Positions 23,832 to 33,982 of a stretch of 64,000 nucleotides of DNA are shown here, piece after piece. Source of the DNA: Megalobrama amblycephala (lineage: Eukaryota > Chordata > Actinopteri > Cypriniformes > Xenocyprididae). Made by a program: the position numbers and the translations under genes. A model generated the notes under the pieces. That model had not been told where the DNA came from, did no database searches, and saw only the letters and a program-made list of their open reading frames with translations. The stretch is from positions 7,587,102-7,651,101 of the forward strand of contig NC_063049.1 of NCBI RefSeq assembly GCF_018812025.1. The letters are read 5' to 3'. Every line of letters starts with the position of its first letter. Positions within the stretch are counted from its first letter, which is position 1.

Positions 23832-23832
<1 letters not shown>
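22619..23832 (+). other. LTR-like fragment and unrecognised sequence
   Basis: 22613-22845 has the look of an LTR (TGTAACACTCCGGGG start, A-rich AGGAACTAAACTTAATGACAG). It may be the outer part of the LTR whose other side is 26931-27178, with the LINE inserted in between. That is inference. 22850-23832 is unrecognised. A short GGGGTGCGGAGCCCCC hairpin lies near 23166. Confidence 0.3.

Positions 23833-23864
<32 letters not shown>
23833..23864. repeat. (TAA)n run at the LINE 3' end
   Basis: About ten AAT/TAA units directly abut the L2 tail. L2 elements end in short tandem repeats, so this belongs to the insertion rather than being an independent microsatellite. Confidence 0.85.
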
Positions 23865-23866
<2 letters not shown>

Positions 23867-23996
23867 ATTTTATTTCTTAGGCGCCTTTCAGGACCCTCAA
23901 GGTCGCCTTACAATCAAACACAACTCTCAAGAATAAAATATCAATCAAAAACATAGATTACAATAAAACAAAGTGAAATAATAAAAGTGATGGGTA

Positions 23997-24188
23997 TCAG
24001 GTATTGTATGCTATTGTGAACAAGTGGGTTTTTAGACGTGATTTGAAGGTAACCAGAGATGTTATAGTACGAATGTGTTGTGGGAGAGCGTTCCAAAGTC
24101 GGGGAGTGGAGCAGCTGAAGGCTCTAAGTCCCATGGTGGACAGACGGGCAGATGGAGTAGACAGGAGGGTGGCTGAAGAAGAACGCAA
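23997..24188 (-). pseudogene. L2 ORF2 C-terminal tail
   Basis: The segment reads FSCSTPRLWNALPQHIR and FKSRLKTHLF, the conserved end of L2 ORF2 proteins. It is in a different frame from the reverse transcriptase, with part of the intervening sequence deleted. Confidence 0.8.
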
Positions 24189-24266
24189 AGTACGGGAAGG
24201 TGTGTGTATGTGAATGAGATTTGTGATGTAGGAGGGGGCCAGGTTGTGAAGGGCTTTAAATGTTAG

Positions 24267-25229
24267 TTAACAGAATTTTAAAATCAATTCGGTAGCGGAC
24301 GGGAAGCCAGTGAAGTTGCTTGAGAACAGGGGTGATGTGTTGTGTAGAAGGGGTTCTGGAGAGAGGGCGGCTGAGTTCTGAACTAGCTGGAGTTTATGAA
24401 GGGATTTTTGTGGTAAACCATGGAGGAGTGAATTGCAATAGTCTAATCGTGATGTGACAAGTGCATTAACCAGTATGGCAGTACTGTTGGGGGTGAGGGA
24501 GGGACGGAGGAGGTTGATATTGCGGAGATGGTAATGGGCGGACCGGGTGATGTTGTTTATGTGAGCTGTGAAGGAGAGAGTGCTATCAAGGATGACACCC
24601 AGACTCTTAACCTGAGGGGAGGGGTAGATAGAAGAGTTGTCGATCATTAAAGGGAAGCTGTTAAAATTCTTTAACTGAACAAACTGTGTGCGGTCTGACA
24701 AGTAGGATGAGAACCAGGACAGGGCTGTGTTATTGATACCAATTGAGAGTAGACGGTTGAGGAGAATGTGATGAGAGATTGTATCAAAAGCTGCGGTTAA
24801 GTCAAGAAGAATAAGTATGGTGAGTAATCTGGAGTCTGCTGCAATCAGAAGGTCATTGGTGATTTTAACTAGGGCTGTTTCGGTACTGTGGAGTGGACGG
24901 AAACCAGATTGAAATTGCTCATAGAGGTTATTATTAGTGAGATGATTATGAATCTGCGAGGCAACTATTTTTTCAAGTATTTTTGAGAGAAAAGGGAGGT
25001 TTGAAATTGGTCGGAAGTTGTTGAGATTATTTGGATCAGCACCAGGTTTTTTAAGAATGGGAGTAATTATTGCAGTTTTGAGGAGTGAAGCAACAGAACC
25101 AGAGGTAAGGGAGGAGTGTATAATTTCAGTGATAAAGGGGGCCAGAGAAGGGAGACAGACTTTAACCAAAGTTGAAGGAAGCGGGTCAAGTTTGCAAGTG
25201 GATGATTTTGATTTTTGGATGATGGACAT
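24267..25229 (-). pseudogene. L2 reverse transcriptase, core deleted
   Basis: The protein starts in the region [15 protein letters not shown] and [18 protein letters not shown], followed by [15 protein letters not shown] and [13 protein letters not shown]. The Asp of the A motif is present. After [11 protein letters not shown] the frame jumps directly to [10 protein letters not shown] and [14 protein letters not shown]. The segment with PQGSVLGP and the YxDD box is missing through an in-frame deletion. Polymerase activity is therefore impossible. The frame then continues with [13 protein letters not shown] before shifting out of frame. Confidence 0.88.
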
Positions 25230-25372
25230 AATATCATTAATGGTGGGTAATTTAAAAGAGGGGAATGATAATAGGGGGGGTGTGATGGAGGGGAAGCAAA
25301 ATTTACAGTCGATGCAAAATCAAGGAGATGACAATTGTTTGTGAATGTTTTCTATTTTAGATGTAAAAAAGT

Positions 25373-25729
25373 TCATAAGTCTATTGCAGTTAGCGGTGGA
25401 GTACATATGAGAGGGGACAGTGCAAGGGGGCTGTAAAATGTGGTTGAGTGTGGAGAACAAAGTCTGTGTGTTTCCTTCAGCATTTTGGCATTCGATATGG
25501 CTAGTTTATATTTCAGAAGGTGTTCATTGTACATGTCTTTATGAATAGTGAGTCCGGTTTTCCTTGAAAGATGTTCAAGACGGCGACCAATGGCTTTTAG
25601 TTGGTGGAGTTCAGGAGTGTACCAGGGTGCAGTGCGGGTGAAGTTGACAGTCCGAGTTTTCAGCGGTGCCAGGTTGTCGAAGAGGTGATGAAGTCCATTA
25701 TTGTAGATATTATTGAGATACCAAATCAT
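25373..25729 (-). pseudogene. L2 ORF2 linker segment
   Basis: The frame encodes the region between endonuclease and reverse transcriptase. The pattern APWYTPELHQLKAIGRRLEH followed by RKTGL is characteristic of L2/CR1-type ORF2 proteins. It overlaps the endonuclease frame by 20 bases in a different frame, which marks a frameshift, and it stops before the reverse transcriptase. Confidence 0.75.
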
Positions 25730-26914
25730 CTGGGGAGGTTAAATGGTCTATGCAGTGGAGGCTGTCGATTGCAGAAGAGAGAGTAGATGGATCAATATTT
25801 TTGATATTTCTGAATGTGATGGAGCGGGATATATTAGTTTTAAAAAGTGGAAGTTTAGCTTTAAATGAAAGTTTATGATCTGAGAAGGAGATGTGAAACG
25901 CTGTACAGTTTTTTGGAGTTATGCCAGAGCAACAGATGAGATCGATAATGTGTCCTTTTGAGTGTGTGGGAGAGTCCATATATTGTTGTAGTCCAAAACT
26001 GTCCAAACAGGAGAAAAACTCTTTAGTGAGAGTGTTGTTCAAATTGTCCATATGTATATTAAAATCTCCCAGCAGTATGATATTTGGTGCCAGGGAGCAT
26101 AAGGTGGTAATAAAATCCGAGAATTCGTTTAAAAAATTTAGGTTTGGTTTTGGTGGTCTGTAGATGGCAGCTAGAATGGTAGGAACAGATCCAGAGATTT
26201 GTATGGCAGAGGATTCGAAGGAATGGTGATCGCTGACAGGGAGTTGGGATACTTTGTATTTCTCGTTGTAAAGTATCGCGAGGCCACCCCCACGACCAGA
26301 AGCACGAGGTTGACAGACGTAAACAAACCCAGGTGGAGTTGTCAGGTTGAGCTCGGCGAAGTCCAGCGGTCGCTGCCACGTCTCAGTCAGGCACAGAAAG
26401 TCCAGGTTATGATCATTCACCAGATCATAAACAAGAGAGGCCTTGTTGGTGAGTGAGCGAACGTTGAGCAGTCCAATGGAGACGCCGCATTCGCCGCGTC
26501 CGATGCTAGCCTGTCTGGCAAGGCTAGCTAGCACGGTGCGGTCCACAGACTGTACGCCGGCCTTTCTAGGGGGGCGACGGCAGGAAGACCAGTGTGAAGG
26601 TATCGGGTTTGTGTTGTCTCTGTTGAAGCTTCGAGTGGAACCCTATGGGCATTAATACGACTTGGGAGTCGAAAAATATCCAAGTGCAGGACTCGAGCTG
26701 GTGGCGGAACGGACAGAAGCCCGAGCCGGAGTTGATAAAGTTCCGCTGCTGTGTACCAGAATGTAGATGAAACCGGTTGGAATAAGGATAGCAGAACAAA
26801 TCCAGTGAGGAGAAACCAGACGAATAAGTTACTGAGCTGCATGGTCTCCAGACAAACGAAGCCAGATGAAGAGAGCAGCTCCTCCCGCCGCACCGTCTTT
26901 ACCTCCAGTATCAA
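25710..26914 (-). pseudogene. L2 ORF2 endonuclease domain
   Basis: The apurinic-type endonuclease would nick target DNA to prime reverse transcription. Visible motifs in order are LLNVRSL, CLTETW, AAIYRPP, LLGDFNIHMD and FSDHKLS, so the Asn, Glu, GDFN and SDH catalytic positions are all present. Upstream, in another frame (26528-26914), lies an N-terminal extension (FWYTAAELYQLR) that continues the same protein after a frameshift. The domain is complete but disconnected from the reverse transcriptase by further frameshifts. Confidence 0.85.
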
Positions 26915-26930
26915 ACAAATGGATACATGA

Positions 26931-27732
26931 ACGAGGTCAAGAATTCAGACGACCCTACAACTTCAGAATTATATTTGTATTGACTGTCAACAGTGATAAG
27001 GTATAGCTAAGAGTGGTCCAGACCAACCTTACTAAAGTATAACTTACAGAAGGTATACTTAACTAAGAACGTTTAGGGAAACACGTATTAGAGTTAAGAA
27101 GGTTTCGGGAAATCCAGCACAGAGCAGGAAACAGGAACTAAAGGAAACAGAACAGAATATCAATCCTGACAGTACAGTACGGGGAAACCCGAAACTAATC
27201 TGCACAGAGTTAGCAGCGGGGACAGAGCCGAGGAGCTGGACGACACCAGTGGAGCCGAAGCATCCAGGGGACTGGACTTAACCAGCGGAGGAGATGGGAC
27301 TAGGAAGTTGGGAAGATTCCAAGGATGAAGATCGAAGGATGAAGATTTCCGGATGGGACCGGAGCATCTAGATAGGCTCTGAGATGGACTGGGCAGCTTG
27401 CGTCAACTCCAGAAACACCCAGGAAGCAGGCTCTGGCTCGGGCTCCTTCTCTGCCTCACTGATGGCGAAAGGGGAAGCACCCACCACCAATATTCCACCA
27501 GCGATCTCTGCTCACAGGTGATGAGGCGACCCAGTGCTGGTAAGTCCATTCTTTATCTTTTTTGGTCGGTTATTCTGTAATGCTCTGGAACAAGAGCAAA
27601 AGCAAGAGCAAAGAGACTTATTGCAAAAACATAAAAAAATATTTTTGTCTGCATGTTGGTTGCACCACATGATTTGATATACAGGACTGAAGCAGTGAAG
27701 AATTAAAAAGAAAACTTTTTTTATATCATGAT
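26931..27732 (-). mobile_element. Remnant of a gag-only LTR element
   Basis: 26931-27178 is A-rich LTR-like sequence ending CCTGACAG. 27179-27560 holds GGAGCC/GGGAC-rich sequence typical of the internal region of the elements described at 27.7, 35.6 and 52.8 kb. At 27571 a new TGTAATGCTCTGG block looks like the start of a second LTR. On the minus strand it is followed by GAATAACCGACC, the post-LTR motif shared by the other copies. It is cut off at 27733 by the next element. There is no usable ORF. Confidence 0.4.
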
Positions 27733-29210
27733 TGTAATGTTCAGGTTGAGGAAGAAGGTGAGGCGAGCATAGCAGATCTATTAGCAACAAAAAAAAAAAA
27801 AGAATTTGAAACCATGACAACCAAGGAACTAAAGTAAATAATGAGAAACAAATAAAAGTCCATGAAAACGAAACTAATCTGGGCAGCCGGCAGTGGATGA
27901 GACCAAGGGGAGCCAGCAGCAGACGAGAGCCCAGAGCGACCCAGAAGCCGGCCAGGAGGATGGTGACCCACGAAGGAACTAATGGAGGGAGCCAGGGTGA
28001 AGTCATGAGCCTGACTGACTGAGGGGACGCTGGGAGTTGTAGAGTCCCAGGCGGAGTTTGATGGACCAAGGGATCAGATGACACCGGAAGACCAGGAGAC
28101 CAAGGCAGAGCCACAGTGATGAGAGGCCAAGTTGGAGCCAAGTTGCTGGTGGGAGTGTGGACTGAGGTGGAGCTGGAGGTAAGGAGGAACCCAATGGAGC
28201 TGAAGAGGTGGAGGACCAAGGTGCAGCCGAAGGCCCAGAAGTCCATGCCAGAGGTAGAACGATGACTGACCAATGTGGAGTCGGAGGGACGAGGGACTGT
28301 GGAGGGGGAAGGATGACACAGATGGAGCAGAGGGGGCGAGGAGCCATGGTGGAGCCAACTGGTCAATTGGGGAAAGTTGGAGTAGTGGATTCAGCAGAGA
28401 GGAAGACTTGGAGCTGGGTAAAACAAGTGACAACGAAGAAGACTTGGAGCTGGGTGGAATCAGATGCGGCAAAGAAGACATTATGGCAAAGGAGAAGACA
28501 AAGGAGAAACCGAAGAACACTTGGGGCTGGGAGGAAGGTCTTGGACGCAGGAAGTCATCAGGAAATCGATCACTCCGGACTGAGGTAGACTAAACTCCGA
28601 TTCTGGAGGATGGGGTGACCACCCACTTCTTCATCCAGCTCCAACAAAACTCCCACTGGGGCGGGTGTAGGAACCGGCTCACACACCTGGTCAGACTGGG
28701 CGGCAGGTTTGTCTCTGGGACGGACAAGGCTGCAGGCTGTGGCTCCATTGCGAGCATAGGCTCTGGCTCTCTGGGTTTGTGTTGGGCTCAGGCTCATTAT
28801 CCGCAGTTGGTGTGGGCTCTGGATCCATGGTGGATGTAAGCGAGGAAATGGAATGGAAACACAGTTGCTGTATCCATTTTATAATCCTTTCTGCGGTTTG
28901 GAATTCTGTAATGTTCGGGCTGAGGAAGAAGACGAGGTGAGCGTAGTGGATCTATTGGCAACAAAAACTTTATTTACAAAAACACCTGAAACTGAGGACT
29001 CCATGAACTAATGATCTAAATGAGGAACAGGTGGATGAAATCAATCAAACAATAAGAAAGTATGACAACCAGAAAACATGCTTGGCAACTATGACAAACA
29101 AGGAAACACAGGAAAAAAATGAGAAACTAACTAAAAGTCCATGAAAACGAAACTAACACAACAACTAAAAATGACAAAGATATTAGGACATTTGTATCAC
29201 CTTGACAGAG
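27733..29210 (-). mobile_element. Gag-only LTR retrotransposon, decayed
   Basis: The left LTR starts TGTAATGTTCAGGTTGAGG (27733) and the right LTR TGTAATGTTCGGGCTGAGG (28907). Both share AGATCTATTAGCAACAAAAA-like and GTCCATGAAAACGAAACTAA blocks. The left copy carries an internal deletion. Between them is GGAGCC-rich sequence open in several frames, including minus-strand frames with repeated proline-rich units. No protease, reverse transcriptase or integrase is present, so it depends on another element. The right edge is uncertain. Confidence 0.6.
27736..28797 (-). pseudogene. Proline-rich gag-type region, broken
   Basis: On the minus strand, frames from 28797 downwards give QRARAYARNG, then VLLELDEEVGG (the LVEFEG site of the better copy at 37.0 kb). 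Long P/S/L-rich stretches from 28520 follow, such as LVPPTPHWSVIVL and SAPPWSS. The order matches the gag at 36152-37473 but with several frameshifts. I cannot assign a domain beyond this. Confidence 0.45.
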
Positions 29211-29326
29211 AAAATATCAAAATTAATTGTAATTCAAAAATTACAAACATGATCATCATATAAGAGGTGTTCTCAAGTCACTGTATGTATGAATTGTATT
29301 TTTAGTGTATATTTGAGTAAATTAAT

Positions 29327-30420
29327 TAGCCTGGATGCCAGCCGAACTTAGCCCCGCCCACAACATTTTGAGGTCGGGGAGTTCGGTCTGGACTCGATCC
29401 GTAGAGGAGTAATTATGCCCGAACAGAAACTGTTCGGACCAATCACATTGTCAGGGCGAAGATTGACAGATTATCACCAGAAACGTAATCATCCACGTCA
29501 TCAAAGAGCGCTTGGGGAGTTTGATTGACAAGCGATCTAACCAATCAGAACGCAGCATCCGTCATTTTGTCCGACAAAGCAGTCAGGAGTTAGAAGATTA
29601 ACCTCGGTGGAGTTAAACTTGATAAAATTGTGCATATTGACGTCTTTCCCCGTTTGAAACAACATTCATTCTCATGTTCATTCATGTTTATTTGATGCTA
29701 TAAATGGACTAGTAGGAAGAGATGATCGGTTAACGAGCCTCTTGAGCTGAGGCGCTACAGCAATCTGTCACGATCATGGTCACAACCCATTAAAGAGCCA
29801 CAAAACGGTTTTTATTGTTAATTTTTTTAATAACTACACAGTTTGAAAGCTGGGACTTTGTTTAATATCATAAGTAACCTGCTCTGTCTCGTCTGTCGAT
29901 TTGTTGTCAGTTTCCTCTTTGCTCCGCGATGTATTTTCCACTCTGTGTGGCGTGACAGCGCCACGGCTTGTCGGACAAAGCAACAGTAACTAAGGGGGGC
30001 GAGTCTTTGCGAAAGGTCAATTAGTTTACAACAATGATGGCAGTTGTTGAAGAACTGAGATGTGTAGATTCCGCCATCGCGTCCGTTATAGAAGATATCG
30101 ACAGCGCATTCATTTTAAAAGAGGAACAGAGGACCGCGATCAAGGCATTTGTCGATGGGAAAGATGTCTTTGCCGTCCTTCCTACGGGATTCGGCAAAAG
30201 TTTGATTTATCAGCTGGCCCCGATGGTCGCTAAGAAGAGTTCTGTTGACAACTATGCGTCGCTCAACATACGTCACTTACTCTGTAGCTCTGATTGGTTG
30301 TAGGTCTATCCAATTGAGGTCTTTCCTGGATCGGTTGAAATACGCCCCCATAATCAAAGCCCAATGGAGCAGTATCAGACTCATATTCGAACTAGAATTG
30401 AGTATGACCACGTCAGGCTA
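29327..30420 (+). mobile_element. Transposable element carrying a RecQ-like helicase start
   Basis: The element begins TAGCCTGGATGCC and ends ACGTCAGGCTA, with a 7-bp TAGCCTG inverted tip. Immediately outside both ends is the same 9-mer TAAATTAAT (29318-29326 and 30421-30429), a target-site duplication. Inside are CCAAT boxes in both orientations (29438, 29538 and 30290 region) and a helicase-type ORF at 30034-30303. A 9-bp duplication fits Mutator-like or Merlin-like DNA transposons. I cannot assign it firmly. It is short and lacks any transposase, so it is non-autonomous. Confidence 0.7.
30034..30303 (+). pseudogene. RecQ-type helicase N-terminal fragment
   Basis: The frame opens MMAVVEELRCVDSAIASVIE and contains LKEEQRTAIKAFVDGKDVFA followed by LPTGFGKSLIYQL. 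The second block is a Walker A motif in the RecQ-family form (PTGxGKSxxYQ), and the EQ..AI before it fits motif 0. Known RecQ proteins unwind DNA 3' to 5'. After APMVAKKSS the similarity stops and the frame ends, so the DExH box and all later motifs are missing. The ORF sits inside an element with a target duplication, so it is a captured or element-encoded fragment, not a host helicase gene. Confidence 0.7.
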
Positions 30421-30704
30421 TAAATTAATAGATGGGACAAGAAAATCTGCATCACGTTATTGACCCACATCAAAGCAAACTGTGGTTGTTTTGTTTAGAT
30501 TTGGATCAAACAGTGTCTTTGTGGTGGTTCTTTGCCATGATATACTGCATTATGACTTCATGTCAATCGTAAAAGTTCTGGCTATGCAAGACTGATCATG
30601 TTGTTGTCACTTTGATCTGAGTGAAACCTAGAGATTCGGTCACACAAACTTGTACCTCTTTAGTTTGCAAGACATGCTATGACTGCAGTGTTTTGCTTGA
30701 CTTG

Positions 30705-30754
<50 letters not shown>

Positions 30755-31984
30755 TTAATTAGCCATTACTGTCAATATCTCATTACTCTACGCTGCTTAA
30801 ACCTTAAGCATTCACATGTGATTGATCTCAGTGCCATTCTGTAGACATGGAAGTTACTAACAGTACCTTCACTGTATCGGCAATCATTCAACCTGCTCTG
30901 TCAGCACTAACATCAGTCGTTAAAATCCCATATCACTCCACCACTAGCTTTGTGTCACATATACATCATGACTGTCATTTGTGTGATATTGTGATGTTTG
31001 AGTCCATGAACGATGTTCATTCTCTCTCTGAGCTGGTGCTGAATAAATCAGACCTGCTATATTGCAGTTCTTGAACCACTTCAGGGGACAGCAGCAGTCA
31101 GAGTTCCCTTAAACATTTATAAACCCAGTCTCACATCTTGATAGGTTCATTTAGCTCACTGTATTGGCACATATTATCGTATGTGCTCGGGTTTTGGTTA
31201 TGATCAGAAGATGTTAAATAACAGACCAGCTCCACCATAGTGTGGAACTCAAAAAATACTTTTAAGTGTTTATTTTATTGTACTTCATCTACTGTACTTG
31301 TGTCTGTAGATTTCCATTACAGTACATATCTTTAAAGGCCGTTTTTTCTTGTGCACTGAGCCAGAAATCTCCATTTAAGCTGTACATACATCAAACTTAA
31401 CAGTTTTATTCATATCTATATTCTGAAGGTTTGTTTGTTCATATATCATTTGCCTGATTTTATAAAACATTCCTAAAAATATGGTGAAAATGTATTTCTT
31501 TCTGGCTGTTGACAGTATTTTATGATTTATGGAGTTCTGATTTAAGAGATATCGAAAATCCCTTGTGTAAAAAAACTTTTGACTCTAATATGTCAACAAA
31601 AAATGAACCTGGTTTCATCCAATTTTCACATTTCTGTTCTGGAAATGTATGCAAATTAGTGCATATTTAATTAAAGAATGCGTCATTTGCGTATTTAAAC
31701 ATAACATTGCAGAAAACATGTAATACAAAAAAATGTTTGCAATTCGTAATGAATCGATCAACAGGAGAACTATGGTGATATCTATTAGTTTTACCGTATT
31801 CACCTGTGGTCTCTTGCCTTAAATCAATATTAGCTAAAATCACTTTAAATTGACAAGAGCAGCATGAACATTCTGCTGAAGAATGTCATTCAAGTTTGGA
31901 GCAACATGAAGATGAGCAAATAATGACAGACTTTAGTATTCCTGTAATTTGATTTGTGTGTGTTATATGTGTGTTTTTATGCAG
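30421..31984 (+). other. End of rapgef4 intron 1
   Basis: It holds the (GT)n tract and otherwise nothing recognised. The acceptor for exon 2 is TTTTTATGCAG at 31984, with a GT-containing T-rich tract before it. Confidence 0.5.
30706..30749. repeat. (GT)n microsatellite
   Basis: About 20 uninterrupted TG units (after one TGC). Confidence 0.97.
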
Positions 31985-32127
31985 ACCAGAGGAGCGTTCG
32001 GGGGAGGATGTGGACATTATCTTGGCCCGTCTGAAAAGTGTGAAGGCCTTTGATAAGTTTCACCCTGCTCTACTTCAGCAGATCTGTCTGTGTGGCTTCT
32101 ATGAATGTCTGGAGAAAGGCATCACAT
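31985..32127 (+). CDS. rapgef4: rapgef4 (EPAC2) coding exon 2
   Basis: The exon reads [20 protein letters not shown], then [20 protein letters not shown] and CLEKGIT. It matches vertebrate EPAC2 (RSSEDVDII, FHPNLLHQICLCGYYE, LEKGIT) over the whole length and forms the N-terminal helical part of CNB-A. The first base completes the Arg codon split from exon 1. The exon ends ACAT with a GTGAGT donor, leaving one base for the next codon. Intron 2 is only 198 bp. CNB-A is the low-affinity cAMP site of EPAC2, and it contributes to membrane or secretory-granule targeting in studies of the mammalian protein. Confidence 0.95.
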
Positions 32128-32325
32128 GTGAGTCAAACACACACGCACATACAAACACAAACACACATGCATTCACACTTACACGTATATGGTTAGAAAA
32201 CATTGTTTATTGACAGAATTACTTAATTTAATTTGAAAAGTCACATAAGGTTGCATTTGGTGTTACAAGATGATTTCTTAAATAGAGCACTACCTCCTCT
32301 GTGTGTGTGTGTGTGTGTGTGTTAG

Positions 32326-32414
32326 TATACAGGCAGGGTGACATCGGCACTAACTGGTACACTGTCCTGTCTGGTTCTCTGGATGTCAAAGTCTCAGAAA
32401 CGGCAAACCATCAG
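32326..32414 (+). CDS. rapgef4: rapgef4 (EPAC2) coding exon 3
   Basis: The exon completes the Leu codon, then reads [20 protein letters not shown] followed by KVSETANHQ. This aligns with the beta-barrel start of CNB-A in vertebrate EPAC2 ([20 protein letters not shown]). It is phase 0 at the 3' side, ending CATCAG with a GTACAT donor. The acceptor is GTTAG right after a (GT)10 tract (32301-32320), an unusual context. A second AG seven bases on (TATACAG) would shift frame if used. Confidence 0.95.
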
Positions 32415-32592
32415 GTACATTATCACTTTAGTTCTGTTTCAGTCTCTGTGCTATGAAAGAAATGAAAATATTAATTAAATTTTAATCCTGTCATTTATAT
32501 GCATCATTTACCCGTGGCAGTGAGACACATCAACAAATAGTAATTAGGCTTGTCACTACATCAAATTGTTATAAATTGAACAAAACCTTACA

Positions 32593-32790
32593 CACTGTAA
32601 AAAAAAATATTTTCATTATTTGTTATGACAACATTTTGTCTTTTGTCAAATCAACTTCAAAAATTAATGTGGTTCAGATAACATAATATTTTGAGTTTCT
32701 GTTGATTAAACCAATTGACTTCAATGAACTCAAAATTTTACGGCAATAACTTACTTTTTTAAGTTAAACCAACAATTCTTTTTTACAGTG
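32593..32790. repeat. Small MITE with CACTGTAAAAAA ends
   Basis: The ends CACTGTAAAAAA and TTTTTTACAGTG are perfect inverses. Internal blocks show little pairing. No clear target duplication. Confidence 0.5.
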
Positions 32791-32898
32791 CAGGTTTCAA
32801 AATAACCACATAACAAATAGTAATTAATAATGAATTATACATCTACTGTAAGTATATGCAACCTCACCCAGACACATACAGTACACTCACGTAAAGTA

Positions 32899-33826
32899 AT
32901 AATATTTTATTCAGAATACAACATAGATGACATATCAAATATTTAAACTGAGAAAATGTATCATTTTAAGGGAAAAATAAGTTGATTTTAAATTTCCTGG
33001 CATCAACACATCTCAAAAAAGTTGGGACAAGGCCATGTTTACCACTGTGTGGCATCCCCTCTTCTTTTTATAACAGTCTGCAAACGTCTGGGGACTGAGG
33101 AGACAAGTTGCTCAAGTTTAGGAATAGGAATGTTGTCCCATTCTTGTCTAATACAGGCTTCTGTTCACCGACAATGTTTTCTGGAAGTATTCCTGAGCCC
33201 ATGTTGTGATTTCCATTACAGTAGCATTCCTGTATGTGATGCAGTGCCGTCTAAGGGCCCGAAGATGACGGGCATCCAGTATGGTTTTCCGGCCTTGACC
33301 CTTAAGCACAGAGATTGTTCCAGATTCTCTGAATCTTTGGATGATATTATGCACTGTAGATGATGATAACTTCAAACTCTTTGCAATTTTTCTCTGAGAA
33401 ACTCCTTTCTGATATTGCTCAACTATTTTTCACCGCAGCATTGGGGGAATTGGTGATCCTCTGCCCATCTTGACTTCTGAGAGACACTGCCACTCTGAGA
33501 GGCTCTTTTTATACCCAATCATGTTGCCAATTGACCTAATAAGTTGCAAATTGGTCCTCCAGCTGTTCCTTATATGTACATTTAACTTTTCCGGCCTCTT
33601 ATTGCTACCTGTCCCAACTTTTTTGGAATGTGTAGCTCTCATGAAATCCAAAATGAGCCAGTATTTGGCATGACATTTCAAAATGTCTCACTTTCAACAT
33701 CTGATATGTCATCTATATTCTATTGTGAATAAAATATAAGTTTTGTAAATTGAGATTTGTAAATTATTGCATTCCTTTTTTATTCACAATTTGTACAGTG
33801 TCCCAACTTTTTTGGAATTGGGTTTG
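32899..33826 (-). mobile_element. Internally deleted Tc1-like element
   Basis: Same family as 3810-5645. The right tip CAATTCCAAAAAAGTTGGGACA is intact next to TA, but the outer left inverted repeat is missing and the match begins inside it at about 32899. Most of the transposase catalytic part is deleted, with the junction near 33163. Confidence 0.85.
33022..33474 (-). pseudogene. Tc1 transposase remnant with internal deletion
   Basis: The N-terminal HTH (SSSTVHNIIQRFRESGTISV) and the start (MGRGSPIPPMLR at about 33474) survive, with a frameshift between them. After KTLSVN the sequence jumps to the far 3' part of the gene. All three DDE residues are lost. It is not functional. Confidence 0.8.
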
Positions 33827-33982
33827 TAAATAGCAGATCTTGGCTTCATGATTGTTTATATCATAGCAAATTAAATTATATGGGAAATATGCAGGAGAAC
33901 ATAAGAATCATACTCATAGGAAGCAACCACGTCAAACGCAATGACAGTCAACACCAAACAAATAACTGTGAGAAAAGAAGGC

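Larger units (their letters stand above)
23833..26930 (-). mobile_element. L2-type LINE, decayed
   Basis: This is a non-LTR retrotransposon on the minus strand. The 3' end is at the left: an AAGGCGACCTTGAGGGTCC-type tail followed by AAATAAAATGTA and a (TTA)n run, typical of fish L2. Coding order is endonuclease (26546-25710), linker (25729-25373), reverse transcriptase (25229-24267) and C-terminal tail (24188-23997), each in a separate frame. The reverse transcriptase has lost its core. The N-terminal open frame starts at 26914. Mobilisation would need intact protein from another copy. Confidence 0.88.

Noticed and set aside
28208..28593. Two long + strand frames rich in Gly, Glu and Trp
   Set aside because: They are antisense readings of the GGAGCC-type proline-rich gag repeat and have no domain.
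30034..30303. Functional host RecQ helicase exon
   Set aside because: It lies inside an element with a 9-bp target duplication. There is no donor at the point where similarity stops, and no further helicase exons follow.
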